A stretch of DNA of 64,000 nucleotides from Sphingobacteriales bacterium UTBCD1 (GTDB lineage: Bacteria > Bacteroidota > Bacteroidia > Chitinophagales > Chitinophagaceae): positions 62,001 to 126,000 of the forward strand of contig MWTC01000003.1 of the NCBI GenBank assembly GCA_002066995.1. Direction: 5' to 3'. Numbering within the stretch: the stretch's first letter is position 1; each line of letters opens with the position of its first letter. The position numbers and the translations under genes were made by a program. The notes beneath the pieces were generated by a model. That model saw nothing but the letters and a program-made list of their open reading frames with translations, had not been told where the DNA came from and did no database searches. Shown piece after piece: positions 10,001 to 18,843 of the stretch.

Positions 10001-10143
10001 CTGACCGAAATGATCGGGGGATCTATAGCCGGGTAATCCCTGACAGCAAGAAAATAAAAACCTACTACACCAAATAAAATCAGCATCAGGTTCATCACCG
10101 TAGCAAGTATCGGCCGTCGTAATGATAATTCAGAAATATTCAT
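7060..10143 (-). CDS. RND-family efflux permease (AcrB/MexB type, HAE1)
   Basis: Inner membrane proton-driven drug/solute exporter. 1027 residues, full length for the family. It begins with the typical N-terminus (SELSLRRPILATVMNL). The proton-relay aspartates of TM4 are visible as Asp401-Asp402 (GLVVDDGIVVTENI), and the repeated second half contains the TM10 equivalent (IGLVTKNGILIVEFANQ). Two large periplasmic loops between TM1-TM2 and TM7-TM8 make it a hydrophobic-compound exporter rather than a heavy-metal one. It lies 73 bases after the adaptor gene. The substrate cannot be read from sequence. Confidence 0.95.
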   Translation of the reverse strand: MNISELSLRRPILATVMNLMLILFGVVGFYFLAVRDYPAIDPPIISVSTSYTGANPDIIESRITEVLEKQINGIPGIRTITSSSSQGFSQISVEFNLGTDLEAAASDVRDKVSQAARGLPQDIDALPVVTKSDANSDFILILAVQSKTKSLLELSDYAENVLQQQLQTISQVSSINIFGQKRYAMRIWLNPDKMNSYGVAFNDLSAALSKENIELPPGKIYGNNTDLTIRVLGRLTTEKQFRDLIIKEGSSGIVRLGDIARVEVGPESLENNWKYNGVNAVGLAIIPQPGANNIAIADEFYKKMDQIEKDNRSDIQFKVLIDNTENIRQSLHEVEETLAIAFGLVIFVIFFFFRDWLIAIRPLIDIPISLIATFFIMYLSGFTINILTLLAIVLATGLVVDDGIVVTENIFRMVEKGMPIHKAAVEGSKEIFFAVISTSLTLAIVFLPVIFLQGFVGHLFREFGVVLAAAVLISAFVSLTITPVLNVILTRKKSLHGKLYHKTEPFFRSIENGYQQLLKKFLNVRWLSWVVIAICGALIWFSFGNLKSELAPLEDKSSVRFNMTAAQGTSYSSMVKIVDPFLDFLYDSIPERDFVFARTPSFGGNNTSQPRIGLVPPQNRKRSQNEIANDIQRKLSRFNQARIFAIQEQTIAVGLGSRAGLPVQFILENQDLAKLQDMIPKFLDAAREDKTFANVDVNLKFNTPELQLTVDRMKVKDLGLSTQDVIAALQSAFSGGRLAYYIQGGYQYSVIAQVERTDRNKPQDISDLFVRNNSGQLIPLNAVVQMHESTSPATLYHFNRYKAATISASLSEGYTIGDGIKAMQNIANKLLDETYQTALTGPSRDYAESSSNIVFAFILALVLIYLILSAQFESFRDPFTIMVTVPLALSGALLSLWIFGQTLNIFSEIGMIMLIGLVTKNGILIVEFANQKRVLGMSKSDAVFEAASQRLRPILMTSLATSLGALPIALGLGASSASRVPLGIVVVCGILFSLVLTLFVIPAVYIYVSGKHRTTDEVDKLMRGETE

Positions 10144-10216
10144 GCACTCATGCGTGTTATAGGTTCTATTATCGTCATTGTTTATGTTCCGGTAAAAAAG
10201 TAATCATTTTGAAAAA

Positions 10217-11287
10217 TTATTGAGCGTCGCTGAGTTGATCCAAAGTTTTTACAGATCTTACTTTCACATCAGACTTTGGCCTCGCAAAAAGAACACCGGT
10301 TACCACTACTGTGTCACCGGGGCTTAGTCCCTTTGTAATCTCAACATTATCGGCCTGCCTGTATCCTGTCTGCACATCTACAAAACTTGCCTTGCCGTTT
10401 TTCACCAGTATCAATTGATTATTCTTGTCTTCAGGGATGATGGAATTGGTAGGCACCATAATCGCTTTGTCATTATTGCCTGCATCTACATACACTTTCA
10501 CAAACGCTCCGGGATTTGCATTTCCATTTTCCAGTATAGCTCTTATCAGCAGGTTGCGTGTATCCTGGTTTACCTGCGGTTCCACGGCAACGATCACTGC
10601 TTTTTTTCTGGCATTTTTCACTGCATCCATTTCTATCTCCACCTGTTTGCCAATTGTAATGATATTGCTGTATTGTTCCGGAATAGTGAAATCCACTTTT
10701 ACTTTGTCCAATTGCTGTATACTTGCAATCACATCACTGGTGGTAATGTATTGTCCCGGGCTTACCCTGCGCAAACCAATCACACCATTGAACGGTGCTT
10801 TGATCACTGTTTTATCAATCAGTGTTTGCGTGTAATCCATATCTGCCTTCAGGCTGTTCACCTGGCTCAATGCCACATCATAATCACTCTGGTTAATTCC
10901 ATTGACCTCCAATAATTTTTTCAAACGCTGTTCTGTCTGCTGTGCAAGCTGCAGCTGCACTTTACTTTTTTCCATTTGTGCCACAAGATCTGCATCATTG
11001 ATTCGGGCAAGCACCGTGCCCTGTGCAATGTATTTTCCTTCCTGCACATTGAGGTATGTTAGCCGCCCGTTCACTTCCGGCCGGAGTTCAGCATATTCGT
11101 TGGCAACCACAGTTCCGTTTGCCACCACATTCCTGACAAGCGTACGGGGTGTAGCAATGATCACATCAACAATTGTGGGAGCGTTATCTCTTTGTTTTAC
11201 TTCTTCTTTTTTCTCTTTGCAACCCGGGAAAATAAGAACCGGAAGTAATATAAATGAAAAAAATTTTACAGATGAGACCCTGGACAT
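10217..11287 (-). CDS. RND efflux periplasmic adaptor (membrane fusion lipoprotein)
   Basis: 356 residues from the ATG at 11287. It has a lipoprotein signal ending in FPGC (Cys23), followed by the barrel-sandwich/lipoyl halves (RPEVNGRLTYLNVQEGKYI and KAPFNGVIGLRRVSPGQYI), an alpha-hairpin between them, and a C-terminal beta-barrel. It links the RND permease to the TolC-type exit duct. An earlier in-frame TTG at 11311 is unlikely to be the start because a perfect -7 promoter element overlaps it (11309-11316) and because the lipobox fits the later ATG. It is the first gene of the adaptor-permease-TolC operon. Confidence 0.93.
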   Translation of the reverse strand: MSRVSSVKFFSFILLPVLIFPGCKEKKEEVKQRDNAPTIVDVIIATPRTLVRNVVANGTVVANEYAELRPEVNGRLTYLNVQEGKYIAQGTVLARINDADLVAQMEKSKVQLQLAQQTEQRLKKLLEVNGINQSDYDVALSQVNSLKADMDYTQTLIDKTVIKAPFNGVIGLRRVSPGQYITTSDVIASIQQLDKVKVDFTIPEQYSNIITIGKQVEIEMDAVKNARKKAVIVAVEPQVNQDTRNLLIRAILENGNANPGAFVKVYVDAGNNDKAIMVPTNSIIPEDKNNQLILVKNGKASFVDVQTGYRQADNVEITKGLSPGDTVVVTGVLFARPKSDVKVRSVKTLDQLSDAQ

Positions 11288-11308
11288 GCTTATTCTTTTA
11301 AGTAGCGT

Positions 11309-11316
11309 CAAATTTA
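11309..11316 (-). promoter_or_regulatory. Putative -7 element of the RND efflux operon
   Basis: On the minus strand this reads TAAATTTG, an exact match to TAnnTTTG, about 22 bases upstream of the adaptor ATG at 11287. It decides between the two possible adaptor starts. Confidence 0.45.
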
Positions 11317-11400
11317 AACAGTTTTATACCTAAAAATTTTATGAAATGATGACCGGTCACCCGGAATAATATCAAAAACTATATGAAATGGTAATAAAAA

Positions 11401-11423
11401 CCAGGTACCGGAATGATACCTGG
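11401..11423. promoter_or_regulatory. 7-bp inverted repeat in the efflux/purE divergent spacer
   Basis: CCAGGTA (11401-11407) and TACCTGG (11417-11423) are exact inverted repeats around a 9-base centre. It lies about 85 bases upstream of the efflux -7 element and just upstream of the purE promoter candidate. It could be an operator for a dimeric regulator of the pump or of purE, or a transcript hairpin. No regulator gene is adjacent. Confidence 0.35.
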
Positions 11424-11437
11424 GATCTAAACATTTA

Positions 11438-11470
11438 TTTGACGCTTTTCGGGAATAAATCTTTTCTTTG
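11438..11470 (+). promoter_or_regulatory. Putative purE promoter (-33 TTTG, -7 TTTCTTTG)
   Basis: TTTG at 11438-11441 is followed after 21 bases by TTTCTTTG at 11463-11470, one mismatch from the Bacteroidota -7 consensus. It ends 20 bases before the purE ATG at 11491, giving a plausible short leader. Confidence 0.4.
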
Positions 11471-11490
11471 TTAAACAAAAAAAATTGGGA

Positions 11491-12003
11491 ATGAATCCTT
11501 TGGTTGGAATCATTATGGGCAGCGACAGCGATCTCAGTGTAATGCAGGATGCTGCCACGATCCTGAGACAATTTAATATTCCCTTTGAATTGACTGTCGT
11601 CTCAGCACACCGCACACCCGACAGAATGATGGAATATGGAAGAAAGGCAAAAGAGAGAGGGCTGAAAGTCGTCATTGCAGGAGCCGGTGGTGCTGCACAT
11701 TTACCGGGAATGATTGCCTCACTAACAACATTGCCGGTGATCGGTGTGCCAATCAAATCTTCCAATTCTATTGACGGATGGGATTCGGTACTTTCCATTT
11801 TGCAAATGCCTAATGGTATTCCCGTAGCAACCGTGGCATTGAATGCTGCAAAAAATGCCGGGATACTTGCTGCAGAAATTCTCAGCACTCATGATGAAGC
11901 AATTTCAAAAACTTTATCAGAGTATAAAAAATCCCTGAATGATTCGGTCCTTGAAAAAGCGGGAAAGATCAGGAAAGAAGGCTGGGAGAACAGGTTTGAT
12001 TAA
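11491..12003 (+). CDS. purE: N5-carboxyaminoimidazole ribonucleotide mutase
   Basis: Converts N5-CAIR made by PurK to CAIR in purine synthesis. 170 residues, the normal size for class I PurE. The phosphate-binding N-terminus [14 protein letters not shown] and the SAHRTPDRM motif (catalytic His) are intact, as is [11 protein letters not shown]. The ATG at 11491 is preferred over an in-frame TTG at 11485. The presence of PurK confirms the class I (mutase) chemistry. Confidence 0.96.
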   Translation: MNPLVGIIMGSDSDLSVMQDAATILRQFNIPFELTVVSAHRTPDRMMEYGRKAKERGLKVVIAGAGGAAHLPGMIASLTTLPVIGVPIKSSNSIDGWDSVLSILQMPNGIPVATVALNAAKNAGILAAEILSTHDEAISKTLSEYKKSLNDSVLEKAGKIRKEGWENRFD

Positions 12004-12118
12004 ATAATTTGTAACCTTCAGGATTTGCTTCCGCCACAGGTATAATTCATATCTATTAGGTACCTACCCGCCAAACACAGAAAAGCCAATCCCTTTTGAA
12101 TAAAAAAGAAAAATCCGG

Positions 12119-13432
12119 TTATACTTTCGGTTTCCAACCTGCCTGGTATGACCGCTGCCAAAGTTTTTTTGCATTATCATCGTGCAAAATGTGGCCGTTT
12201 TGAGGATCGCAATGTAAGGTATTGCCTGTACGTTGTGCAATATTACCAAGGTGACAGAGCAAAACACTCTTATGACCTTCGGTTACCGGAGAATTAAGTG
12301 TGGCATTCCCCCGGATACTGTCCACAAAATTCTGGAAATGATAAAAATCAAGATTCCCGGTAGCGCTGATGACATTATTCGCCTCGACTTTTATATCACT
12401 TTTTACTTCTTTCACTAATTTATTGTCATTATCAAAAATTTTATAGCCGCCACCTCCGTCATTGACCAGTGTTCCTTTATCACCATAAATAATGTATCCT
12501 CTTCCGGCATCTCCGATCGGGAACTTATTGCAGCTTCTGCCTTCCCAACTGATAGCTTTTCCTTCGGGAAATTCAAAACCGGCCACTTGCGTATCCGGAG
12601 TTTGCCAATCGTCTTTGTAAGCAAAGCGGCCGCCGGATGAAGTAACTTTCACCGGGTAATTCACATCAAGAAACCAGCGGCAACAATCAATTTCATGTGT
12701 TCCGTTATTGCAAATTTCACCCGTTCCCCAATTCCAGAACCAATGCCAGTTATAATGAATCAGGTTGTCCCGGTAATCAGTATGCGGCGCCGGCCCCTGC
12801 CATAATTCAAAATCAAGCGATGACGGCACCGGGATTTTTTTCCCCGTACCAATCGGGCTGCGGTTATTCGTGTACCAGGCTTTTGCAAAATAAGCATGCC
12901 CGATAATTCCTTCTTTCACTTCCTTTGCTCCTTTTATATGATCCGGAAAAGAACGGCGCTGGTTACCCATTTGTATCAGCTTGCCATATTTATGAAATGC
13001 CTGTACCAGTAATTCACCTTCATAGGGATTATGGCTGCACGGTTTTTCAACATATACATGCTTGCCATGTGCTGCCCCGAGAATGGCGGCAGGCGCATGC
13101 CAATGATCCGGCGCTGCAATAATAAGCGCATCAAAATCATTTTTCTTTACCAGTTCGCGAATGTCTTTGATAACCGAAGGCTGACGTTTTGCATCTTTAA
13201 CAGCCTCCAGCCCGTTTTTAATAGCACCATCTTCCACATCGCAGATATAAGCTACTTCTACATTTTCGAGTTGTGAATAGCATTTGGCAAGATAAGCTCC
13301 CCGGGCATTGACACCCATTACAGCAACCCGCACTTTATTACTTGGTGCGTTTTTACCAAAAACCGGGAAATCCAGAATCATTATTCCGGCAGCAGCTGCC
13401 GAAGCATTGCGTATAAAATCTCTGCGTCGCAT
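12119..13432 (-). CDS. Gfo/Idh/MocA-family oxidoreductase, secreted type
   Basis: 437 residues. The N-terminus MRRRDFIRNASAAAAGIMIL resembles the Tat-like leaders common on Bacteroidota members of this family, implying periplasmic export. The Rossmann part (VRVAVMGVNARGAYLAKCY) and the EKP motif with Lys130 (YVEKPCSHNP) are typical NAD(P)-dependent sugar/cyclitol dehydrogenase features, followed by the C-terminal alpha/beta domain. Members act on sugars or glycosides by oxidation at a ring carbon. The substrate cannot be named. It is monocistronic, with no carbohydrate gene directly adjacent. Confidence 0.88.
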   Translation of the reverse strand: MRRRDFIRNASAAAAGIMILDFPVFGKNAPSNKVRVAVMGVNARGAYLAKCYSQLENVEVAYICDVEDGAIKNGLEAVKDAKRQPSVIKDIRELVKKNDFDALIIAAPDHWHAPAAILGAAHGKHVYVEKPCSHNPYEGELLVQAFHKYGKLIQMGNQRRSFPDHIKGAKEVKEGIIGHAYFAKAWYTNNRSPIGTGKKIPVPSSLDFELWQGPAPHTDYRDNLIHYNWHWFWNWGTGEICNNGTHEIDCCRWFLDVNYPVKVTSSGGRFAYKDDWQTPDTQVAGFEFPEGKAISWEGRSCNKFPIGDAGRGYIIYGDKGTLVNDGGGGYKIFDNDNKLVKEVKSDIKVEANNVISATGNLDFYHFQNFVDSIRGNATLNSPVTEGHKSVLLCHLGNIAQRTGNTLHCDPQNGHILHDDNAKKLWQRSYQAGWKPKV

Positions 13433-13796
13433 GTGTGTATGGTTAAGGTTTTAAAGATACTTAAGAAGTGAATACACCGAACAAATGCCCCTGCTATTAA
13501 ATCTTAATTCATTTCACTCAATTTTTTTTGCCTCACCTGCAGGCTGATAAAGTGATGATGGCCGGGATACCGTGTTTTAAACTTTCATTTCTGAAGTTGC
13601 TGCATAGCCAATATAGTTTGCTATTGCTTCAGATATTGCCTGACCGGTTAAGTGTCTAAGTTAGAAAGCAATCAATAATTTTGAAATCAAACTTATGTGA
13701 ATTGTAAACGTAAAAATTCTTCCGGAATCCGGACGCCCGGTAAGCAACCGGTATTGTTTGAATTAATTGGAAATTTTTCCGGTTACAACAATCAAA
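13433..13796. other. Intergenic region without a recognisable gene
   Basis: A 364-base spacer between bshC and the Gfo/Idh/MocA gene, both on the minus strand. A minus-strand TAAGTTTG at 13695-13688 fits the -7 consensus, but it would leave a leader of about 250 bases. I see no coding frame, tRNA, long repeat or convincing terminator. Confidence 0.5.
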
Positions 13797-15398
13797 TCAC
13801 TTCTCTGAAATGACCACAAACTCCTGTTCTAATCCGGGTGAGTATTCATGAATTTTTTTTAGAAAATCTTTTCCCCATTTAGCATAATAACTCATAAAAT
13901 TATCATGGCGTTCCTGCAAGCCACCGCCGGGAAATAGTTTCTCCTTTATGGCATGAACCTGCTGCTGCTGTTCGGAGAATTTTCTTTTTTCTGCACGAAG
14001 CATTTTCTTTTCCAGTTCCTTAAGCTTTTTCAATGATCTTGTTTTTAAAGCATCCACATGTTGCGACAGGGTGCTGTCAATGGCTGCAGCATCTTTTTTT
14101 ATTGATTCATACAATTGCCCTGCATCCTTCAAAGCACTTTCCAGTTTTGTATTGTGGCTGCTTTCTTTTCTGACCAGCCGGTTCATCAATTCTTCTTCGG
14201 ATAAAAAGAGGCCTTCCGGTTTTAATCCTGATTTATGAATCTTATCCTGCCATTTCTTTTCTACAAGTAAAAAAGAATTTCTCAGCAGCAACATGGGATA
14301 CGGGACTTTGTAGAATTCGAACATCTCTATCAGTTGAAGCCAGTATGCCAGTTCGCCGCCGCCGCCGATAAAAGCAAGGTTGGGAAGTATCGCTTCCTGG
14401 TACAGCCCACGCAGAATGACATTCGGGCTGAAAACCTCCGGGTGTTCCCGTAATTCTTTTTTCATCTCATCCGCAGAAAAGCGGATTCCGGTGCTATGAA
14501 CCTGAAATCCATCTTCCTGTTTCACTATCCTTTCACGGATATTATCTTTCAGGTAAAACAGATTGATCTCTCTCGGGTTAGCCTGCACTTTATAACCGGC
14601 TTCCTGTAATTGCTTCTCTGTTTTAAAAACGATTTGTGATGCGTTTTGATGAAAAAGGTCGTCTTCAAACACCGGGATCATCAGGCGTTTCAGTTCTGAA
14701 GCATCTGCGATCAGAACGACCAATCCATAATGAGCCAGTAAATCATGTACAAATGCAAATGTTGCATCCTGTATGGTGCTGTTTTCTTTGTAAGATTTTT
14801 TTACGAGTGAAATAATTTCTTCGCCAAAAGGAAGCACGGACAACTGCCCTTCTGCCCTTGTAATCAGTTTGAGAAATTCCTTATCAATTCTCATTCTTCC
14901 CACAGCTCCTGTTTGTTTTGTGTTCCAATCCAGTCTCTGTTCTTCCAAATGAAAATGCCCCAACTCATCCAGATCGGCGTCTTCCGAGCCCATGTAAAAG
15001 ACAGGAACAAAATTGTATTCAGGAAACGATCCTTTCAACTGTTCCGATAATTTAATTGCATGAAGTATCTTATAAATAAAATACAAAGGCCCTGTGAAAA
15101 TATTCGGCTGATGAGCTGTGGTTACGGTAAACGTGTTGGGAGAAAGTAATATTTCAATATTCTTATTGACCTTTTCATTGGGCGATACTGCTTCATATTG
15201 CTTTTTCAGGTACTGAACCAGTGTGCTCCTGTCTGTATTGTGTTTCTTCCTTTCCCCGATCGCTTTTTGAATTCCTTCTATTGAAACCGGGTGTGTGAAG
15301 AACGGTCTCAGTGCAGCAGATTGATCTACATAATCCAAAGCCGTTTTGGTGAAAAAGCCTGTTTGCCTGTAAGGGATCTTTGTAGCAGTACAATCCAT
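13797..15398 (-). CDS. bshC: Bacillithiol biosynthesis cysteine-adding enzyme BshC
   Basis: Last step of bacillithiol synthesis: joins cysteine to glucosaminyl-malate in the cytosol. 533 residues, the family's usual length. The Rossmann-like core is shown by TTAHQPNIFTGPLYFIYKI (about 114-132), VFYMGSEDADLDELGHFHLE (about 152-171) and GGGGELAYWLQLIEMFEFY. A long coiled-coil lies near residues 415-480 (repeated Lys/Glu-rich heptads). bshA and bshB are not in the window, which is usual for Bacteroidota. It lies 183 bases from the FAD enzyme gene and is probably transcribed separately. Confidence 0.94.
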   Translation of the reverse strand: MDCTATKIPYRQTGFFTKTALDYVDQSAALRPFFTHPVSIEGIQKAIGERKKHNTDRSTLVQYLKKQYEAVSPNEKVNKNIEILLSPNTFTVTTAHQPNIFTGPLYFIYKILHAIKLSEQLKGSFPEYNFVPVFYMGSEDADLDELGHFHLEEQRLDWNTKQTGAVGRMRIDKEFLKLITRAEGQLSVLPFGEEIISLVKKSYKENSTIQDATFAFVHDLLAHYGLVVLIADASELKRLMIPVFEDDLFHQNASQIVFKTEKQLQEAGYKVQANPREINLFYLKDNIRERIVKQEDGFQVHSTGIRFSADEMKKELREHPEVFSPNVILRGLYQEAILPNLAFIGGGGELAYWLQLIEMFEFYKVPYPMLLLRNSFLLVEKKWQDKIHKSGLKPEGLFLSEEELMNRLVRKESSHNTKLESALKDAGQLYESIKKDAAAIDSTLSQHVDALKTRSLKKLKELEKKMLRAEKRKFSEQQQQVHAIKEKLFPGGGLQERHDNFMSYYAKWGKDFLKKIHEYSPGLEQEFVVISEK

Positions 15399-15581
15399 AA
15401 GATGTTATAAAATTTCTCTTCTAATTTATTTTCTTCAACTGCGCCTGAAATTAAAAATCCTTTTGCAGCCGGAGCAAAATAAAATCTTCACCGAAAATAC
15501 TCGAATAAAAACAATTAACGGCTCAGTAAAATCTTAAATCCGGATTACTAACATAAACCGGGGCAAAATGTTGAAGCCTTG

Positions 15582-16826
15582 TCAGGAAAATCTTTGCGGA
15601 TCGAAAGCTGAAATATCAATGGTCGTAGGTTTTCCTGCAATGATCTGCCCGATGAGATGGCCGGTAGCGGCTGCGGCTGATACTCCCAGCATGGCATGAC
15701 CGCCTGCGTAAGAGAGATTGCTGAATTTATGATTCCTCCCGATATAAGGCAATCCATCCGGAGTGACAGGCCTGTATCCATACCAGGCTTTCTGCGGGTC
15801 AGGAACGGGAAGATCCATGGAAGGATAAAATCTTTTAAAGGCATTGTAAATAGCCATCACCCTTTTGGGCAAAATATTTTCACTGTGTCCGCTCAACTCC
15901 ATGGTTCCGCCAATACGCAGCCACCTGTCAATTGGCGTTGTTGCCGTACGGTCTTCGACAAGAATGGAAGGATAGAGCAGGTTCTTTTCCCTGTCCGGAT
16001 AAGAAAGGCTGTATCCTTTTCCCGGCTGCATCGGAATGTATATTCCCAGGTGTTTTGAAATTTTTCCCAGCCAGGAGCCGTTGGCAATGATCAGTTCTTC
16101 ACAATCGAATTTCATTTTATCGGTTATCACAGCAGTGACTTTGCCGTTGTTCTTTTCAAAACCCGTCACTTCCGTATTCAGCCAGAACTTTACACCTGCA
16201 TTCTGCAAATGCTCCAGCATCGTCTTCATGAATGCTTTTGTATTGATATGGCTGTCGTCAAGGTATAAAACGCCGCCCAGCACATCCACTTCCACTTCCT
16301 TTTCATATTCCTGCACTCCCTGTGCATCGCAGATCACGGTCTTCAACCCGAACTCATGTGCCCGCTCTGCCAGGTGTTTTTCATGATCCCCTGTCTTTTG
16401 TGTTTTATACAACATCCAGATCCCTTTTTCTATCAGGGGAAAAGAATCATTCAGATCAGTATTAATATCATTCATTAACCTGCGGCTCAACTGCAACAGG
16501 TTATTCAGGTGAGGAATGTTCTGCTCCATTTTTTTTGCATTCGCATTTTTCCAGAATGTCATTCCCCAGCGGATGAGGTTCCAGTTCAGCCTTGGCTTTA
16601 TATAGAACGGCGAAGATGAGTTCATCATCCATCTTAATCCCTGGGCAACAATACCCGGTGTGGCAATGGGAATAAAATGGCTGGGTGAAACATAACCCAT
16701 ATTTCCGAAAGAACATCCGTCCGTTATATCGTTCTTTTCAATTACTGTTACTTCATGTCCTGCCTTTTGCAAATAATAAGCGCAGCAGAGCCCGACTATT
16801 CCTCCGCCGATGATCGTTATTTTCAT
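15582..16826 (-). CDS. FAD-dependent D-amino-acid dehydrogenase-like enzyme, probable D-hydroxyproline dehydrogenase
   Basis: 414 residues of the DadA/D-amino-acid oxidase fold: N-terminal FAD-binding IIGGGIVGLCCAYYL (residues 4-18), an Asn/Gly-rich CSFGNMGYVSPSH segment, and a C-terminal FAD loop YAGGHAMLGVSAAAATG. No signal peptide, so cytosolic or membrane-associated. Single-chain DadA-like enzymes oxidise D-amino acids, and those next to hydroxyproline epimerases oxidise cis-4-hydroxy-D-proline to pyrroline-4-hydroxy-2-carboxylate. That specific substrate is inferred from the epimerase gene at 21067-22068 in the same operon. It is the last gene, 25 bases after the GH127 gene. Confidence 0.85.
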   Translation of the reverse strand: MKITIIGGGIVGLCCAYYLQKAGHEVTVIEKNDITDGCSFGNMGYVSPSHFIPIATPGIVAQGLRWMMNSSSPFYIKPRLNWNLIRWGMTFWKNANAKKMEQNIPHLNNLLQLSRRLMNDINTDLNDSFPLIEKGIWMLYKTQKTGDHEKHLAERAHEFGLKTVICDAQGVQEYEKEVEVDVLGGVLYLDDSHINTKAFMKTMLEHLQNAGVKFWLNTEVTGFEKNNGKVTAVITDKMKFDCEELIIANGSWLGKISKHLGIYIPMQPGKGYSLSYPDREKNLLYPSILVEDRTATTPIDRWLRIGGTMELSGHSENILPKRVMAIYNAFKRFYPSMDLPVPDPQKAWYGYRPVTPDGLPYIGRNHKFSNLSYAGGHAMLGVSAAAATGHLIGQIIAGKPTTIDISAFDPQRFS

Positions 16827-16851
16827 TGTTAAAACTTTTCCATTCTTTTAA

Positions 16852-18843
16852 TCAATAATTACCTCCATCCTCATATTTTGACTGGTAATTTATTTTCACT
16901 TCTTTTACTTTTTCCGGCAGCCACACCTGCATGGCATTAGCGCCCCGGTTGGCCCAGCAATAATAAGGTATCGCTGTCACGCTCCTTTTCACCATTTTTA
17001 TTTCTTTCCCGTCATTGCCCGGAGCAGCCGAATTAAATTCACCCTGCAATGCGACCACCTTTTCATTCAGAACTTTATACTCAACAGGCCTGAGTGTAAC
17101 ATTCTCAGGGAAGATCAGGTTCCAAACACCATCCTTGTTATCGGCGCCTTCCACGCAATAAACGATCGGGCCACGTTGCAATGCGATCCTTCCCTCATCA
17201 TACTTCACAGCGCTTCCTGCACGGATCTTTTCCGGCTCCATTGCAAAGTTGAAGTCCAGCACATCACCTTTATTCCAGTTGTTTTCGATAACGGCATATC
17301 CGTTTTCAATGGTGTAAAAGACCTGTTTGCCATTCAGTTTGAATTCCGGTTTCTTTTCTGTGACATTGTTTACAACACTATAAAGATTCCCCGGTACCGT
17401 GTTCCCGCTGTACCATCCCGGAATACGTACATACACTTTGAACTTTGATTTTTTGGATGGATCAATACTTAGTTTCACTTGCCCATCCCAGGGATAATTG
17501 GTTTGCGTTTGTACTAAAACATCTGTTCCCTTAATGTTCAGTTTTGTGTTGCTGCCTGCAAATAAATTAATCCAGATACCGTCATCACTTTTTCCGTAAA
17601 TATAATTTCCAACAGACGTAACAAGGCGTGCAATATTGGAAGGGCAGCAGGCAGTGCCAAACCATTCTCTCCGCTGATGCTGTCCGTTTGACGCCAGTAC
17701 ATTGTCATAGAAAAAACGGTCACCGCTCAGGCTTAATCCATCCAGTGCGCCGTTGTATAAACTTCTTTCCAGCACATCCACATACTTGCTGTCTCCGGTC
17801 AGTTGACACATTCTTTGATTCCAGAGTACCATCCCTACCGAAGCGCAGGTCTCGCAATAGGCATCTTCATTGGGCAGGTCATAGTCTTTGCTGAAGCCTT
17901 CATTATCTCCCGCCGAACCTATGCCGCCGGTGATATACATATTCCGGTACACCACATCTTCCCAGACTTTTTGCATGGCATTCATGTATCCTGCATCACC
18001 GGTCTGTGCTGCCACATCTGCCGCTCCGGTGTAGAGATACATAGCACGGACAGCATGGCCGGTGATCTCGGTCTGGTCCTTCACCGGTTTCAGGTCCTGC
18101 CAGTATGCGGGAGTGAACCATGTTTTTCCATAAGTGTAAATTCCTCCCTGTCCCCGTTGCTGCAAATACCAATCGGCCAGTTTCAGGTAACGGTCATTCT
18201 TTGTGACTTTATACAATTTCACCAGCGCCAGTTCAATCTCTTCATGCCCGCTGAACCATTTCCTGTTGGATAAACGGAAAGTGGAATCAATATGATTGGC
18301 AAACCGGATAGCCACATCAAGCAGTTTTCTCTTTCCCGTCACATTATAATAAGCCACTGCCGCTTCAATCAGGTGGCCGGCATTATAATCTTCATGCGCC
18401 TCAATATTGGTCCAGCGTTTTTTGAGATCGGTCAACGTGAAATAAGTATCGAGGTAACCATCGGGAAGTTGCGCTGCGGCAATTTTATCTATCCAATCGT
18501 CTGCTTTTTTCTCCAATGAGCTGTCCGGATGAGTTTTTAAAGCATAAGACATTGCTTCCAGCGCTTTATAAACATCGCTATCATCATAAAATAAACCTTC
18601 AAACTTTTCACCGGTATTTCTTGCCACTTTTTCAAAATTGCGGATACGGGGTGTTTTCACTTCGGTCTGGTAAATACAGGCAGCCATGGTCACTGTTGCC
18701 ACTTTATCAATCTTCGGTTTCCAGAAATCATCGGTGATGTTCACTTTTGAGAAATTGACGAATTCGAATTTCTCCAATGGCGTTTGAGAAAATGTTTTGA
18801 AACAAATTCCCGGAATAATCAATAACGAAATCATTCTTTTCAT
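16852..18843 (-). CDS. GH127 beta-L-arabinofuranosidase
   Basis: 663 residues from the ATG at 18843, which gives a clean signal peptide (MKRMISLLIIPGICFKTFSQ); an in-frame ATG at 18909 would add 22 residues without a signal. The fold is an (alpha/alpha)6 barrel plus beta domains. All catalytic residues known from Bifidobacterium HypBA1 have counterparts: acid/base Glu315 (in NEGF), zinc ligands Glu331 and Cys333 (in YCETC), and the Cys399-Cys400 pair (in TACCPSN), the first of which is the nucleophile. The 16-residue spacing Glu315-Glu331 equals that in HypBA1 (322-338). HypBA1 releases L-arabinose from beta-L-arabinofuranosyl hydroxyproline. Some GH127 enzymes act on other furanosides, so substrate is family-level. 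Periplasmic. Confidence 0.92.
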   Translation of the reverse strand: MKRMISLLIIPGICFKTFSQTPLEKFEFVNFSKVNITDDFWKPKIDKVATVTMAACIYQTEVKTPRIRNFEKVARNTGEKFEGLFYDDSDVYKALEAMSYALKTHPDSSLEKKADDWIDKIAAAQLPDGYLDTYFTLTDLKKRWTNIEAHEDYNAGHLIEAAVAYYNVTGKRKLLDVAIRFANHIDSTFRLSNRKWFSGHEEIELALVKLYKVTKNDRYLKLADWYLQQRGQGGIYTYGKTWFTPAYWQDLKPVKDQTEITGHAVRAMYLYTGAADVAAQTGDAGYMNAMQKVWEDVVYRNMYITGGIGSAGDNEGFSKDYDLPNEDAYCETCASVGMVLWNQRMCQLTGDSKYVDVLERSLYNGALDGLSLSGDRFFYDNVLASNGQHQRREWFGTACCPSNIARLVTSVGNYIYGKSDDGIWINLFAGSNTKLNIKGTDVLVQTQTNYPWDGQVKLSIDPSKKSKFKVYVRIPGWYSGNTVPGNLYSVVNNVTEKKPEFKLNGKQVFYTIENGYAVIENNWNKGDVLDFNFAMEPEKIRAGSAVKYDEGRIALQRGPIVYCVEGADNKDGVWNLIFPENVTLRPVEYKVLNEKVVALQGEFNSAAPGNDGKEIKMVKRSVTAIPYYCWANRGANAMQVWLPEKVKEVKINYQSKYEDGGNY

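Noticed and set aside
10415..10915. 166-codon plus-strand frame inside the efflux adaptor
   Set aside because: Antisense shadow with Cys/His-rich nonsense composition; another shadow frame overlaps the same stretch.
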